Positions 17,926-26,548 of a DNA stretch of 64,000 nucleotides are shown piece after piece. The position numbers were made by a program, and so were the translations under genes. Where the stretch lies: assembly GCF_001425685.1 (NCBI RefSeq), contig NZ_LMCY01000050.1:21748-85747 (forward strand), given 5' to 3'. How positions within the stretch are numbered: the first letter of the stretch is position 1; each line of letters starts with the position of its first letter. The notes below the pieces were generated by a model. The model ran no database searches. It had not been told where the DNA came from and worked only from the letters and a program-made list of their open reading frames with translations. This DNA is from Massilia sp. Root335 (GTDB taxonomy: Bacteria > Pseudomonadota > Gammaproteobacteria > Burkholderiales > Burkholderiaceae_D).

Positions 17926-19617
17926 ATGAATATCAAAAACTGGAAGATTGGAACTCGATTGGGCGGGGCATTTGCGCTGTTGCTCGTCCTGTTGGCGGCA
18001 TGCATCTGGTTCGGCATTGCGAGCCTGAGGCTATTGAACGAGGGTACGTCGAGGATCGTCGGCGAGGATTATCCGAAGACCGTACTGGCCTACGAAAGCC
18101 TCGATACCGTGAACCGCAATGCCCGCGCGATGCGCAATATGCTGCTGTGGGATAAGCCCGAGGAAGTGACGCGGGAACGGCAGACCATCCTGCAGAACAG
18201 GCAGGAAAACGCCGCCAATCTCGACAAGCTGGCGGCAATGATCAAATCGGAAGAGGGCAAGGCCAGGCTGAAAGCCGTGCTGGACGCCAAGGCGGTGTAT
18301 CGCGCGTCGCAGCAGGCCTTTCTCGACCTGATCGATGCGGGCAAAAAGCCGGAAGCGTCCACCTTGCTGCTGACGCAGGTTCGCAACGACCAGCGCACCT
18401 ATTTCGATGCCGTCCGGGCATTGATCAAGCTTCAGGACGCACGTGTGCTCGACAGCGGCCGCGAGGCCGAGGAGACGTACCGGTCGACGATCACGTGGCT
18501 GCTGGGATTGGCGGCCCTGGCGCTGGTGCTCGGCACGGGCGTCGCCATCTGGATCACGCGGTCGATCACGCGGCCGCTGCGGCAAGCGGTCGACGTGGCG
18601 CGCACCGTGGCCACCGGCGACCTCGGCGCCACGATCGACGTCCATTCGGCGGATGAGACCGGCCAGTTGCTGCAAGCCCTGCGCGACATGAACGAAGCGC
18701 TTGTGACAATCGTCGGTGAGGTGCGCAGCGGCACCGAAACGATTGCCTCCGCCTCGCAACAGATCGCTTCCGGCAACGCCGACCTGTCGTCGCGCACGGA
18801 GGAGCAGGCTTCCTCGCTGGAAGAAACCGCCTCGTCGATGGAAGAATTGACGTCGACCGTGAAACAGAATGCGGACAATGCGCGCCAGGCGAACCAGTTC
18901 GCCGTGTCGGCATCGGAAGTGGCGGGGAAAGGCGGGGCGGTGATGGCGGAAGTGGTCGACACCATGGGCGCGATCAACGACTCGGCGCGCAAGATCGTCG
19001 ACATCATTGCGGTCATCGACGGCATCGCATTCCAGACCAATATCCTGGCGCTGAACGCGGCCGTGGAAGCGGCGCGCGCGGGCGAGCAGGGACGCGGCTT
19101 TGCCGTCGTCGCGTCCGAGGTGCGCAGCCTGGCGCAGCGCAGCGCGGCCGCCGCGAAGGAAATCAAGGTGTTGATCGACAACTCCGTGGAGAAGGCCGAT
19201 GCGGGCAGCCGGCTCGTGGATCAGGCCGGGACGACGATGCGCGAAGTGGTCGAGAGCATCAAACGGGTGACCGACATCATGGGCGAGATCAGCGCGGCCA
19301 GCCAGGAACAGAACGACGGCATCGGCCAGGTGCAGCTGGCGATTTCGCAGATGGACCAGACCACGCAGCAGAACGCCGCGCTGGTGGAAGAAGCGGCCGC
19401 GGCGTCCGAATCGCTGCGGGAGCAGGCGGCCAAGCTGTCGCAGACGGTGGCCGTGTTCCGGCTCGACGGTGCCCGGGGCCGGGCGGCGCAGGCTTCCGTA
19501 CCGAAGTCGAACGTCACGCCCTTGAAGAAAAAACCTGTCACGGCGGCACCGGCCGAACCGTTGCGGGTGAAGCGTCTCGCCGGCGCCGGCAGGGGCGACG
19601 ACTGGGAAGAGTTCTGA
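17926..19617 (+). CDS. methyl-accepting chemotaxis protein
   Basis: A 563-residue transmembrane chemoreceptor. TM1 is about residues 11-33; a periplasmic four-helix-bundle sensor follows to about 186 (EDYPKTVLAYESLDTVNRNARAMRNML resembles the 4HB_MCP domain); TM2 is about 188-211; HAMP to about 265; then the cytoplasmic signalling hairpin with tip GIAFQTNILALNAAVEAARAGEQGRGFAVVASEVR split across residues 365-400. Methylation helices have Glu/Gln pairs (EEQASSLEE). The C-terminus DWEEF is a WxxF-type pentapeptide tether for CheR/CheB. The start at 17926 has GGAAACGG upstream. Ligand unknown. Confidence 0.95.
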   Translation: MNIKNWKIGTRLGGAFALLLVLLAACIWFGIASLRLLNEGTSRIVGEDYPKTVLAYESLDTVNRNARAMRNMLLWDKPEEVTRERQTILQNRQENAANLDKLAAMIKSEEGKARLKAVLDAKAVYRASQQAFLDLIDAGKKPEASTLLLTQVRNDQRTYFDAVRALIKLQDARVLDSGREAEETYRSTITWLLGLAALALVLGTGVAIWITRSITRPLRQAVDVARTVATGDLGATIDVHSADETGQLLQALRDMNEALVTIVGEVRSGTETIASASQQIASGNADLSSRTEEQASSLEETASSMEELTSTVKQNADNARQANQFAVSASEVAGKGGAVMAEVVDTMGAINDSARKIVDIIAVIDGIAFQTNILALNAAVEAARAGEQGRGFAVVASEVRSLAQRSAAAAKEIKVLIDNSVEKADAGSRLVDQAGTTMREVVESIKRVTDIMGEISAASQEQNDGIGQVQLAISQMDQTTQQNAALVEEAAAASESLREQAAKLSQTVAVFRLDGARGRAAQASVPKSNVTPLKKKPVTAAPAEPLRVKRLAGAGRGDDWEEF

Positions 19618-19626
19618 TCGATCTCT

Positions 19627-19848
19627 TCAACCGGCCAGGAGCGTGCCCTTCGCCAGCATATGGAGGGTACGCACGAACAGCACGGCAATTGCGATCGTCA
19701 CGATGACCAGGATGACGCCGGCCAGGTCATGCAGGGCGATCGTATGTTGTGCCGCGGCGTACTTCAGGGCTGCGTTCGACAGCGCAGCCATGGGGAAGCT
19801 GATGGCCCACCATCCGGGGCAAACGGGATCGACGGCCGGTCTATGCCA
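19627..19848 (-). pseudogene. C-terminal remnant of a TDT/SLAC1-family transporter
   Basis: Reading the minus strand gives GWWAISFPMAALSNAALKYA, then a hydrophobic helix (LAGVILVIVTIAIAVLF) and RTLHMLAKGTLLAG before a TGA at 19627. The WWAxxFPxAAL signature is the end of TDT-family dicarboxylate/tellurite-resistance (SLAC1-like) transporters. Only about 70 residues remain of a protein normally over 300; a stop lies immediately upstream in frame. The remainder is missing, replaced by an unrelated small open frame. Confidence 0.7.
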
Positions 19849-20088
19849 TCACGGCAAGCTCAAGTCCAGGCCGAGTATCCTGGCAAGGGCAAAGGTGACG
19901 ACCACCAGGCCCAGGAGCGACAGAACGAAGACGGCGGCCACCTTGCCGCCCGCGCGCAGCACCGCGCGCCTCTCGTTCTCCTTCCCCTTCTTCCCTTGGT
20001 CGTAATGCCACTTGACGGCGAAGAACATCCCCGTGCCTAACACGAGAAGCTTGAACGTAACGAAGACTACAGGGATCCAATCCATCAT
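19849..20088 (-). CDS. small two-helix membrane protein, unknown
   Basis: A 79-residue protein with two hydrophobic helices (about 6-24 and 49-71) separated by a basic loop (HYDQGKKGKENERR). It starts at 20088, divergent from the MocR regulator 132 bp away, and its stop abuts the TDT-transporter remnant. Coding is plausible from its membrane-protein pattern; no family is recognised. It could be an independent gene that replaced the transporter's 5' part. Confidence 0.55.
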   Translation of the reverse strand: MMDWIPVVFVTFKLLVLGTGMFFAVKWHYDQGKKGKENERRAVLRAGGKVAAVFVLSLLGLVVVTFALARILGLDLSLP

Positions 20089-20220
20089 TTGCGTATTTCC
20101 AGGCTATTACTTGACACTATCTATCGCGCGTTCCAGAACGCCGGCGACTGCATGCAAGATCGTGTTGCGGCACGTTCCGAGACATACTACTTAAAAGCAA
20201 TATCCATACATCGAGACAAA

Positions 20221-21603
20221 ATGTCCCAGTTGAAAACCATACAAGCTGAAAATTCGCCGATCTGGTTGCCGCGACTGGCCGGGAACAAAGGGCCACGTTT
20301 CTTGCAGATTGCGGATGCGTTGCAGGCGGCGGTGGTCGACGGCGCGCTGAAACCGGGCGACCGTCTGCCTCCGCAGCGCCGGCTGGCGGCACAGCTGGAC
20401 GTCGACCTGACGACGATCACGCGCGCCTACGACGAAGCCAGGCGCCGCAACTTGCTGGAGGGCCGCGGCGCCCGAGGCACGTATGTCGCGGCGCCGAAAG
20501 TCGAATTGACCTCGATCCTCGACCTGAGCATGAATACTCCGCCGCCGCCGGATGGCGTGGACTTCGACGACATGTTGAAACAAGGTTTGTCTCAAGTCCT
20601 GATGAGGGCAGACAATGAATTGCTGATGACTTACCACTTGGGCGGGGGAAGCGGCTCCGACCGCAAGGCTGGCGCCAAATGGCTCGAACCGATGTTTGGA
20701 CGCCTGGATCCTCGACACGTTGTCGTCTGTCCGGGTGCGCAAGCGGCGATCGCCGCATTGATCCTCGCGCTGACGAAGCCCGGCGACGTGATCCTGGCGG
20801 AGCCAACGAGTTATCCCGGCTTGCGTGCCGCGGCGACCCAGTTCGGCCGGCGCATCGTTGCGGTGGAAGCGGACAGGCACGGGATGGTGCCCGGGATGTT
20901 CGAGGAAGCGTGCCGCCGGCACAAGCCTGGCCTGGTCTACCTCAATCCGACATTGCAGAACCCGACCGCCAGCACCGTTCCGGAACGCCGGCGCAAGGAG
21001 CTCGCCGGCATCGCGAAGCGCTGCCATGTCCGCATCGTCGAGGACGATCCCTACTGGCTCCTTGCCGATGCCCCGCCGCCGCCGATTGCCACGTTTGCCC
21101 CGGAACAGGTGGTCTACATCTCGACGCTGTCGAAATGCCTGACGCCCGGCTTGCGTGTCGCTTTCGTGCTCGTGCGCGACCCGCACGAACGCGAACGTTT
21201 CCTGGTCGCGCTAAGATCGTTTGCGCTGATGGCCGCTCCCCTGACGACCGCACTGGCCACGCAGTGGATCCTCGACGGCTCGGCCGCCGGATTGATGGAA
21301 GGTGTACGCAGCGAGGCGCGCCTGCGCCACCGGATGGCGCGGGATATCCTGGCGGGGCGGTACGGCGGCAGCGGCGACGGCCTGCACGTATGGCTCGAGT
21401 TGCCGGCGTACTGGAACGCCTCGCAGCTTGCGCGCGCAGCCGGCAGCGAGGGCATCGCGGTCACGCCGGCGGAGGATTTCGCGACCGGCAGCGAATCCGT
21501 GAATGCAATTCGGATCTCTTTGGGCAGCATCAAGGACCGTGGACGCTTGCAGGCGGGTCTTCAACGGCTGTCCCGTCTGCTTGCGCGGCGGCCGGGTCCA
21601 TGA
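20221..21603 (+). CDS. MocR-type GntR/aminotransferase regulator
   Basis: A 460-residue fusion. The N-terminal GntR winged helix (residues about 20-85; LKPGDRLPPQRRLAAQLDVDLTTITRAYDEARRR) is joined to a fold-type I PLP aminotransferase-like domain with the PLP Lys in ISTLSKCLTPGLR. MocR regulators use PLP as a sensor and often control divergent transport or vitamin B6 genes. The start at 20221 puts the HTH at the normal distance. It is divergent from the small membrane gene and broken TDT transporter, its probable former target. Confidence 0.92.
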   Translation: MSQLKTIQAENSPIWLPRLAGNKGPRFLQIADALQAAVVDGALKPGDRLPPQRRLAAQLDVDLTTITRAYDEARRRNLLEGRGARGTYVAAPKVELTSILDLSMNTPPPPDGVDFDDMLKQGLSQVLMRADNELLMTYHLGGGSGSDRKAGAKWLEPMFGRLDPRHVVVCPGAQAAIAALILALTKPGDVILAEPTSYPGLRAAATQFGRRIVAVEADRHGMVPGMFEEACRRHKPGLVYLNPTLQNPTASTVPERRRKELAGIAKRCHVRIVEDDPYWLLADAPPPPIATFAPEQVVYISTLSKCLTPGLRVAFVLVRDPHERERFLVALRSFALMAAPLTTALATQWILDGSAAGLMEGVRSEARLRHRMARDILAGRYGGSGDGLHVWLELPAYWNASQLARAAGSEGIAVTPAEDFATGSESVNAIRISLGSIKDRGRLQAGLQRLSRLLARRPGP

Positions 21604-21694
21604 TTCGCGCCTGCCCATCCCGCCCGTAGCATCGATCCCGGCCGTCAAAGGACGATCCGGACGTGCGCGCAGACGCGCGTGGCGTACTGACGTA

Positions 21695-22645
21695 CTAAAA
21701 CCCGATCCGCCCCTTGCCCGGCACCGCCTTGAGCCGGATATCGTCGACAATGACGTGCGCGCGCCCGTCCGCCACCGCGTAGCCGAGCCCATCCAACAAC
21801 GTCTTGCGCAGGTCGCGCGGCGATACGCCAGCGAGTTTGTCCAGCACCACGTCCCCGAGCAGCGGATCGAAGGATGCCAGGTTCAGCTCGCGCAGCAGCC
21901 CCGCGTACATGCGCTGGGCGATGCCGGCCGCCTGCTCGGGTGTCGGCTTCGGCACCTCGTAGACGGCCATCCGGTTCAGCAGCGGGTGCGGGATGCCTTC
22001 GGTGGAATTGGCCGTGAGCACCCAGAAGATTTGCGACGCGTCGATGTCGACGTCGATGAATTCGTCGCGGAAGGCGCTGGCCGTTTCCGGTTCCAGCAGC
22101 TGGTACAAGGCCGCGAGCGGGTCGGATTGCGAGGAGCCGGTCGCCTTTTCCACTTCGTCCAGCACGATCACGGGGTTCGCGAACTGGCCGCGCACGAGGC
22201 GCTCGGCCACCTTGCCGCACTTGGCGCCGCGCCAGCTGGCCGAGCTGCCCGTGATGACGAAGCCGGCCGACAGGGCGTTCATGCTGATCAGTTCGCAGTC
22301 CGTCTGCATGACTTTCGCCAGGCGCTTGGCGAAATGGGTCTTGCCCACGCCCGGGCCGCCCAGCAACAGGATCGGCATGACGTTGAACCCTTTATCGCCG
22401 GCATGGGCCAAGCGCAAGTAGCGCGAAAGGTCGTCCAGCACTTCGTCGAAATTGGGACATTCCTCGAGCAGCGGGTCGAGGGCGTCGATGGAAGAGGGCG
22501 TGGTGACGAAACGTTCGGGGCCGGTCTCGAGCATGCGTTCGTACAAGGCTTCGAGTTCGGGCGAACGTCCGCGGCTGCGGTCGAGCGCGCCTTGCACCTC
22601 GTTGAGGTCGTACACGGTGCGGCTCCGGGCCAATGTGATGCTCAT
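21695..22645 (-). CDS. AAA+ ATPase, Lon-type module without protease domain
   Basis: A 316-residue stand-alone AAA+ protein. Walker A GGPGVGKT (96-103), Walker B VIVLDEVEK (Asp163-Glu164), sensor 1 in VLTANSTEG and a C-terminal helical domain with SPRDLRKTLLDGL as sensor 2. The module resembles the ATPase part of Lon, but there is no N-terminal substrate domain and no Ser-Lys protease domain. It probably remodels or unfolds a partner protein; the partner is not obvious here. It is divergent from the dcw promoter region. Confidence 0.88.
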   Translation of the reverse strand: MSITLARSRTVYDLNEVQGALDRSRGRSPELEALYERMLETGPERFVTTPSSIDALDPLLEECPNFDEVLDDLSRYLRLAHAGDKGFNVMPILLLGGPGVGKTHFAKRLAKVMQTDCELISMNALSAGFVITGSSASWRGAKCGKVAERLVRGQFANPVIVLDEVEKATGSSQSDPLAALYQLLEPETASAFRDEFIDVDIDASQIFWVLTANSTEGIPHPLLNRMAVYEVPKPTPEQAAGIAQRMYAGLLRELNLASFDPLLGDVVLDKLAGVSPRDLRKTLLDGLGYAVADGRAHVIVDDIRLKAVPGKGRIGF

Positions 22646-22836
22646 GGCGTTCTCCTGCGCGATAGTGCGGACTCACTTATAATGCCGGCTCCCCAAAACC
22701 GCCAAGTGAGCCGAAACGGCTGGGTGATCGCCTTCGCCTTATCCTAATCCTCCCCGCATCGAACCGCAATTTCCTGTCGTGCTAGGCGTGTTGCAATATG
22801 GCAACCTACCGACAGTCAAGACTTGTCCTTTATCAA

Positions 22837-22885
22837 AGGTAAAACACATGTGTGCAGATGAGGTAGCACATGCATTGTTTTACCT
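22837..22885. repeat. long inverted repeat
   Basis: Perfect 10-bp outer arms AGGTAAAACA (22837-22846) and TGTTTTACCT (22876-22885), continued by imperfect inner pairing of CATGTGTGC with GCACATGCAT around a short loop. There is no T-tract, so it is not a normal terminator; it may be an operator or a small mobile-element relic. Confidence 0.7.
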
Positions 22886-22990
22886 AAGTGTCTAATTTTG
22901 CTCGATATTTTTACTTGAGGTTGCGTCAAGTAAGTTCGCTAAGTCATTGGTTTCATTGGCAATTTCGCCGTTTTCTAAACGTGAATTCGC

Positions 22991-23019
22991 TTGACCACAG
23001 ACAACGCTTCCTCTAAAGT
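22991..23019 (+). promoter_or_regulatory. promoter of the dcw cluster
   Basis: TTGACC (-35, five of six), exact 17-bp spacer, TAAAGT (-10, four of six). Predicted start about 23026, giving a leader of about 90 nt before mraZ. The last base of the -10 box is the first base of the MraZ-type repeats. Confidence 0.6.
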
Positions 23020-23064
23020 GGGAAACGGTGGCAAAAAGTGCAGTTTTGTGGGAGATCGGTGGAT
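23019..23064. promoter_or_regulatory. MraZ operator repeats
   Basis: Five TGGGA-like pentamers spaced one helical turn apart: TGGGA (23019), TGGCA (23029), TGCAG (23039), TGGGA (23049), TGGAT (23060). MraZ is known to bind TGGGN repeats separated by about 5 bp in its own promoter and to repress it. Position right at and after the -10 box fits autorepression. Confidence 0.65.
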
Positions 23065-23116
23065 CTCCCGGCGCCCAAAATAATCAGACTGATAACTCTC
23101 CAAAACTAGGTACAAC

Positions 23117-23545
23117 GTGTTTCAGGGCGCGTCAGCGATCAATCTCGATGCAAAAGGACGGATGTCAATACCGGCCAAGCATCGTGACGCCTTGATGCAG
23201 CAATGTGAAGGCCGTATGACGCTCACGAAACACCCGCATGGTTGCCTGTTGTTCTTCCCGCGCCCGGTGTGGGAAGAGCATCGCGAACAGATCGCCGCCT
23301 GGCCGATGTCGGCGCGGGCGTGGCAACGCATTTTCCTGGGGAACGCCTGCGATGTCGAGATGGACGGCGCGGGTCGGGTGCTTATTTCGCCCGAATTGCG
23401 CAATGCAGTTGGTTTGGAGAAAGAGGTCATGATGCTCGGGATGGGAACCCATTTCGAGATCTGGGACGCCGCCAAGCTGGCAGAAAACGAGGCCGACGCC
23501 GTCGCGGGCGGTATGCCCGATGTCCTTTCCAATTTCTCCTTCTAA
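23117..23545 (+). CDS. mraZ: transcriptional regulator MraZ
   Basis: A 142-residue AbrB-like protein with two MraZ repeats: FQGASAINLDAKGRMSIPAKHRDAL near the N-terminus and CDVEMDGAGRVLISPELRNAVGLEKEV in the second half; both have the DxxGR core. MraZ forms ring-shaped oligomers that bind repeats upstream of its own gene and repress the dcw operon. The start codon is GTG, giving the standard length. First gene of the cluster, 8 nt before rsmH. Confidence 0.96.
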   Translation: MFQGASAINLDAKGRMSIPAKHRDALMQQCEGRMTLTKHPHGCLLFFPRPVWEEHREQIAAWPMSARAWQRIFLGNACDVEMDGAGRVLISPELRNAVGLEKEVMMLGMGTHFEIWDAAKLAENEADAVAGGMPDVLSNFSF

Positions 23546-23553
23546 GGCGCCGC

Positions 23554-24513
23554 ATGAATGTGACTCAGCCGGTGCCCGGTTTGCAGCATCGTACGGTGCT
23601 GCTGGATGAAGCAGTCGATGCGCTGGCCCTCGAGGGCGCGCGCGCTGCAGGTATTTATATAGACGGCACGTTCGGGCGCGGCGGTCATAGCCGGCTGATC
23701 CTGTCGAAACTGGCGCCCGAGGGGCGCCTGGTCGGTTTCGACAAGGATCTCCAGGCAATCGCGACGGCCGGACAGATGAACGATCCGCGCTTTTCGATCG
23801 TGCACGACAGCTTCGCGACGATGGTCGACGCGATGGCGGCACGGGGCGTGCACCAGGTCGACGGCATCCTGCTGGACCTGGGCATCTCGTCGCCCCAGGT
23901 GGACGACGCGAGCCGGGGCTTCAGCTTCCGCAACGACGGTCCCCTGGACATGCGGATGGATACGACACGTGGCATCTCCGCCGCCGCATGGCTGGCCGAG
24001 GTGCCGGAGAGACAACTGGAAAAGGTGATTCGCGATTATGGGGAAGAACGGTTTGCTTTTCAGATTGCAAAGGCGATTGTTGCTCGCCGGGCAGTCGAAC
24101 CAATTTCAAGCACACGACAGCTTGCCGCAATCGTGGCAAACGCGGTCAAAACCCGGGAGAAAGGCAAGGATCCGGCAACCCGCACCTTTCAGGCTATCCG
24201 GATTTTCATCAATCAAGAGCTTGAGGACCTTGAAGCAGGTTTGAAGGCCGCCTTCGAACTGCTGGCGCCCGGCGCTCGCCTGTCCGTGATCAGCTTCCAC
24301 TCGCTGGAAGACCGGATGGTCAAGCAGTTCCTGGCGTCCAAGGCCAAGGTCGAGCAACCGGACCGCCGGTTGCCGATCCGCGCCGTCGATCTGCCCCAGC
24401 CCTTGATGAAGTTGATCTGCAAAACCAAACCCTCGGACCTCGAGGTCGCGGCCAATCCGCGTGCCCGCTCGGCGGTGCTGCGCGTGGCCGAACGCCTGGG
24501 AGCGCGCGCATGA
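23554..24513 (+). CDS. rsmH: 16S rRNA (cytosine-1402-N4)-methyltransferase
   Basis: A 319-residue SAM-dependent methyltransferase (formerly MraW). SAM-binding motifs YIDGTFGRGGHS and LVGFDKDLQA, catalytic-region GILLDLGISSPQVDDASRGFSF, and the C-terminal LSVISFHSLEDRMVKQF and NPRARSAVLRVAE are all diagnostic. It methylates N4 of C1402 in the ribosomal P site. It overlaps ftsL by 4 nt. Confidence 0.97.
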   Translation: MNVTQPVPGLQHRTVLLDEAVDALALEGARAAGIYIDGTFGRGGHSRLILSKLAPEGRLVGFDKDLQAIATAGQMNDPRFSIVHDSFATMVDAMAARGVHQVDGILLDLGISSPQVDDASRGFSFRNDGPLDMRMDTTRGISAAAWLAEVPERQLEKVIRDYGEERFAFQIAKAIVARRAVEPISSTRQLAAIVANAVKTREKGKDPATRTFQAIRIFINQELEDLEAGLKAAFELLAPGARLSVISFHSLEDRMVKQFLASKAKVEQPDRRLPIRAVDLPQPLMKLICKTKPSDLEVAANPRARSAVLRVAERLGARA

Positions 24514-24782
24514 CGGGCAAGATCAACGTCGTGCTGACCGCGCTCCTGGTCGGTTGCGCGCTGTCGGTCGTGAATGCGCGCTACCAGCGCAATCACCTGA
24601 TCAACGACATCGAGAAACTGGCGACTCAGCAGCGCCAGCTCGAGATCGACTGGGCCCAGCTCCAGCTCGACCAGTCCACCCTCGGCAAGAACGAGCGCAT
24701 CGAACAGATCGCGCGCTCCGAGCTGAACATGGCGCCCCTGAGCCCGGCTCGTACCCAATACCTGACGGAAGGCGGCAAATGA
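24510..24782 (+). CDS. ftsL: cell division protein FtsL
   Basis: A 90-residue bitopic membrane protein: short cytoplasmic N-terminus, one membrane helix (VVLTALLVGCALSVVNARY), then a periplasmic coiled coil (RNHLINDIEKLATQQRQLEIDWAQLQLDQSTLGKNERIEQIA split at Gln residues) and the DPARTQYL-like end. It forms the FtsQLB complex. The assignment rests on topology and location between rsmH and ftsI; it overlaps both. Confidence 0.93.
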   Translation: MTGKINVVLTALLVGCALSVVNARYQRNHLINDIEKLATQQRQLEIDWAQLQLDQSTLGKNERIEQIARSELNMAPLSPARTQYLTEGGK

Positions 24783-26548
24783 AGGCCGGCGCCAACGGTT
24801 CCCGCGTCGCCGCCGCCAAGGGCGTGGCGTTCTCCAAGAGCCCCGTGCTGGCCGTGCGCCTGCCGGACTGGCGTTCGCGCGTCGTCCTGTTCGTGCTGTT
24901 CGCCGCGTTCTTCGCGCTGGCCGGACGCGCGCTGTGGCTGCAGGGCGTCTCCAATCAGTTCCTGCAGAAGCAGGGCGCGAGCCGCTACGAACGCACGCTC
25001 GAACTGCCGGCCACGCGCGGCAAGATCTTCGACCGCAACGGCATCGTGCTCGCGTCGTCGCTGCCGGTGAAGGCCGTGTGGGCGATTCCCGAAGACGTCA
25101 AGCAATCGCCGCCGGACAAGCTGCGCGCACTGGCGCAGCTGCTCGACATGCCGCAGGCTGACCTGCTCAAGAAGCTCGATTCGGACCGCACCTTCGTCTA
25201 CCTGAAGCGCCAGGTCGAAATGGATGTCATCGCCAAGATCGAAAAGCTCGGCATCGACGGCATCGACACCCGCAAGGAATACAAGCGCTACTACCCGCAG
25301 AACGAGGTGATGGCGCACATCGTCGGCTTCACGAACGTCGAGGACGCGGGCCAGGAAGGCATCGAACTCGCCCAGCAGAAGAACCTCGTGGGCCAAACGG
25401 GCAGCCGGCGCGTGATCAAGGACCGCCTGGGCCGCATCGTCGAGGACGTGGGCCTGTCGCGCGAGCCGCACGACGGCAAGGACATCACGCTGTCGGTGGA
25501 TTCCAAGCTGCAGTACATCGCCTACAACAGCGTCAAGGAAGCGGTGGAGAAGTTCCATGCCAAGGCCGGCGCCGCCGTCGTGCTGGACGTGCACACGGGC
25601 GAAGTGCTGGCGCTCGCCAACTGGCCGACCTACAACCCGAACGACCGCTCGCACCTGACCGGCGAGCAGCTGCGCAACCGCGTCATCACCGACACGTTCG
25701 AGCCGGGTTCGACGCTGAAACCGTTCACCGTCGCGCTGGCGCTGGACAAGGGCCTGATCAAGCCGACCACGCTGTTCGATACGGGCAGCGGCCGTTACCA
25801 GACCGGCGGCCACACGATCCGCGACACCCATCCGCACGGCGTCATCGACGTCAGCACCATCATCCAGGTGTCGTCCAATATCGGCACCACCAAGATTTCG
25901 GAACTGCTGTCGGCGCAGGAGATGTGGGAGATGTTCACCAAGGTCGGCTTCGGCCAGGCGCCGCGCTTCGGCTTCCCGGGCGCCGCCGCCGGCCGTGTAC
26001 GTCCCTACAAATCCTGGCCTATCGTGGCCAAGGCCAATATGTCGTTCGGCCAGGGCATCTCGATGTCGCTGCTGCAGCTGGCGCGCGCCTGGCTGATCTT
26101 TGCGCGCGACGGCGACATCATTCCGCTGTCGTTCCAGAAGGTGACGGACAAGCCGGTCGGCCAGCAAGTCATCTCGCCGAAAACGGCCGCGCAGATCCGC
26201 ACGATGGTCGAATCGGTGGTGAGTCCGGAAGGCACCGCGCCGCAGGCGCAGATCGCCGGTTACCGCGTGGGCGGCAAGACCGGAACCGCGCAAAAGGTCA
26301 TCAACGGCCGCTACTCGCAGACCCACTACGTCGGTAACTTCGCCGGCATCGTGCCGATGTCGAACCCGCGCTTCGTGATTGCCGTGATGATCGACGATCC
26401 GCAGGGCGCTGGCCACGTCGGCGGAGTCGTCGCCGCGCCGACCTTCGCGACACTCGCAGCAAACGCGCTGCGGGCCGCCAACATACCGCCCGATTCATCG
26501 GTCACCGACATCATCATTCCTGAACATCCTCTCGAGGAGAGCAATTGA
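24779..26548 (+). CDS. ftsI: peptidoglycan transpeptidase FtsI (PBP3)
   Basis: A 589-residue class B penicillin-binding protein. One N-terminal membrane anchor (about 33-52), a non-catalytic pedestal domain (ATRGKIFDRNG onward), then the transpeptidase domain: S311-T-L-K314 with the acyl-enzyme Ser, S365-S-N367, and K500-T-G-T. It cross-links septal peptidoglycan with FtsW. Its ATG overlaps the ftsL stop, and its stop overlaps murE. Confidence 0.97.
   Translation: MKAGANGSRVAAAKGVAFSKSPVLAVRLPDWRSRVVLFVLFAAFFALAGRALWLQGVSNQFLQKQGASRYERTLELPATRGKIFDRNGIVLASSLPVKAVWAIPEDVKQSPPDKLRALAQLLDMPQADLLKKLDSDRTFVYLKRQVEMDVIAKIEKLGIDGIDTRKEYKRYYPQNEVMAHIVGFTNVEDAGQEGIELAQQKNLVGQTGSRRVIKDRLGRIVEDVGLSREPHDGKDITLSVDSKLQYIAYNSVKEAVEKFHAKAGAAVVLDVHTGEVLALANWPTYNPNDRSHLTGEQLRNRVITDTFEPGSTLKPFTVALALDKGLIKPTTLFDTGSGRYQTGGHTIRDTHPHGVIDVSTIIQVSSNIGTTKISELLSAQEMWEMFTKVGFGQAPRFGFPGAAAGRVRPYKSWPIVAKANMSFGQGISMSLLQLARAWLIFARDGDIIPLSFQKVTDKPVGQQVISPKTAAQIRTMVESVVSPEGTAPQAQIAGYRVGGKTGTAQKVINGRYSQTHYVGNFAGIVPMSNPRFVIAVMIDDPQGAGHVGGVVAAPTFATLAANALRAANIPPDSSVTDIIIPEHPLEESN

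Larger units (their letters stand above)
22646..23116. other. 470-bp AT-rich regulatory region upstream of the dcw cluster
   Basis: No credible gene. It contains several inverted repeats: GTTGC/GCAAC (22790-22805), a long one at 22837-22885, ACTTGA-N7-TCAAGT (22913-22931) and GGAGATC-N4-GATCTCC (23051-23068). It also holds the promoter and MraZ-type operator listed separately. Composition is markedly less GC-rich than the coding flanks. Confidence 0.75.

Noticed and set aside
23051..23068. GGAGATC/GATCTCC hairpin as an mraZ attenuator terminator
   Set aside because: No T-tract follows, and the left part coincides with the phased MraZ repeats, which explain the sequence better.
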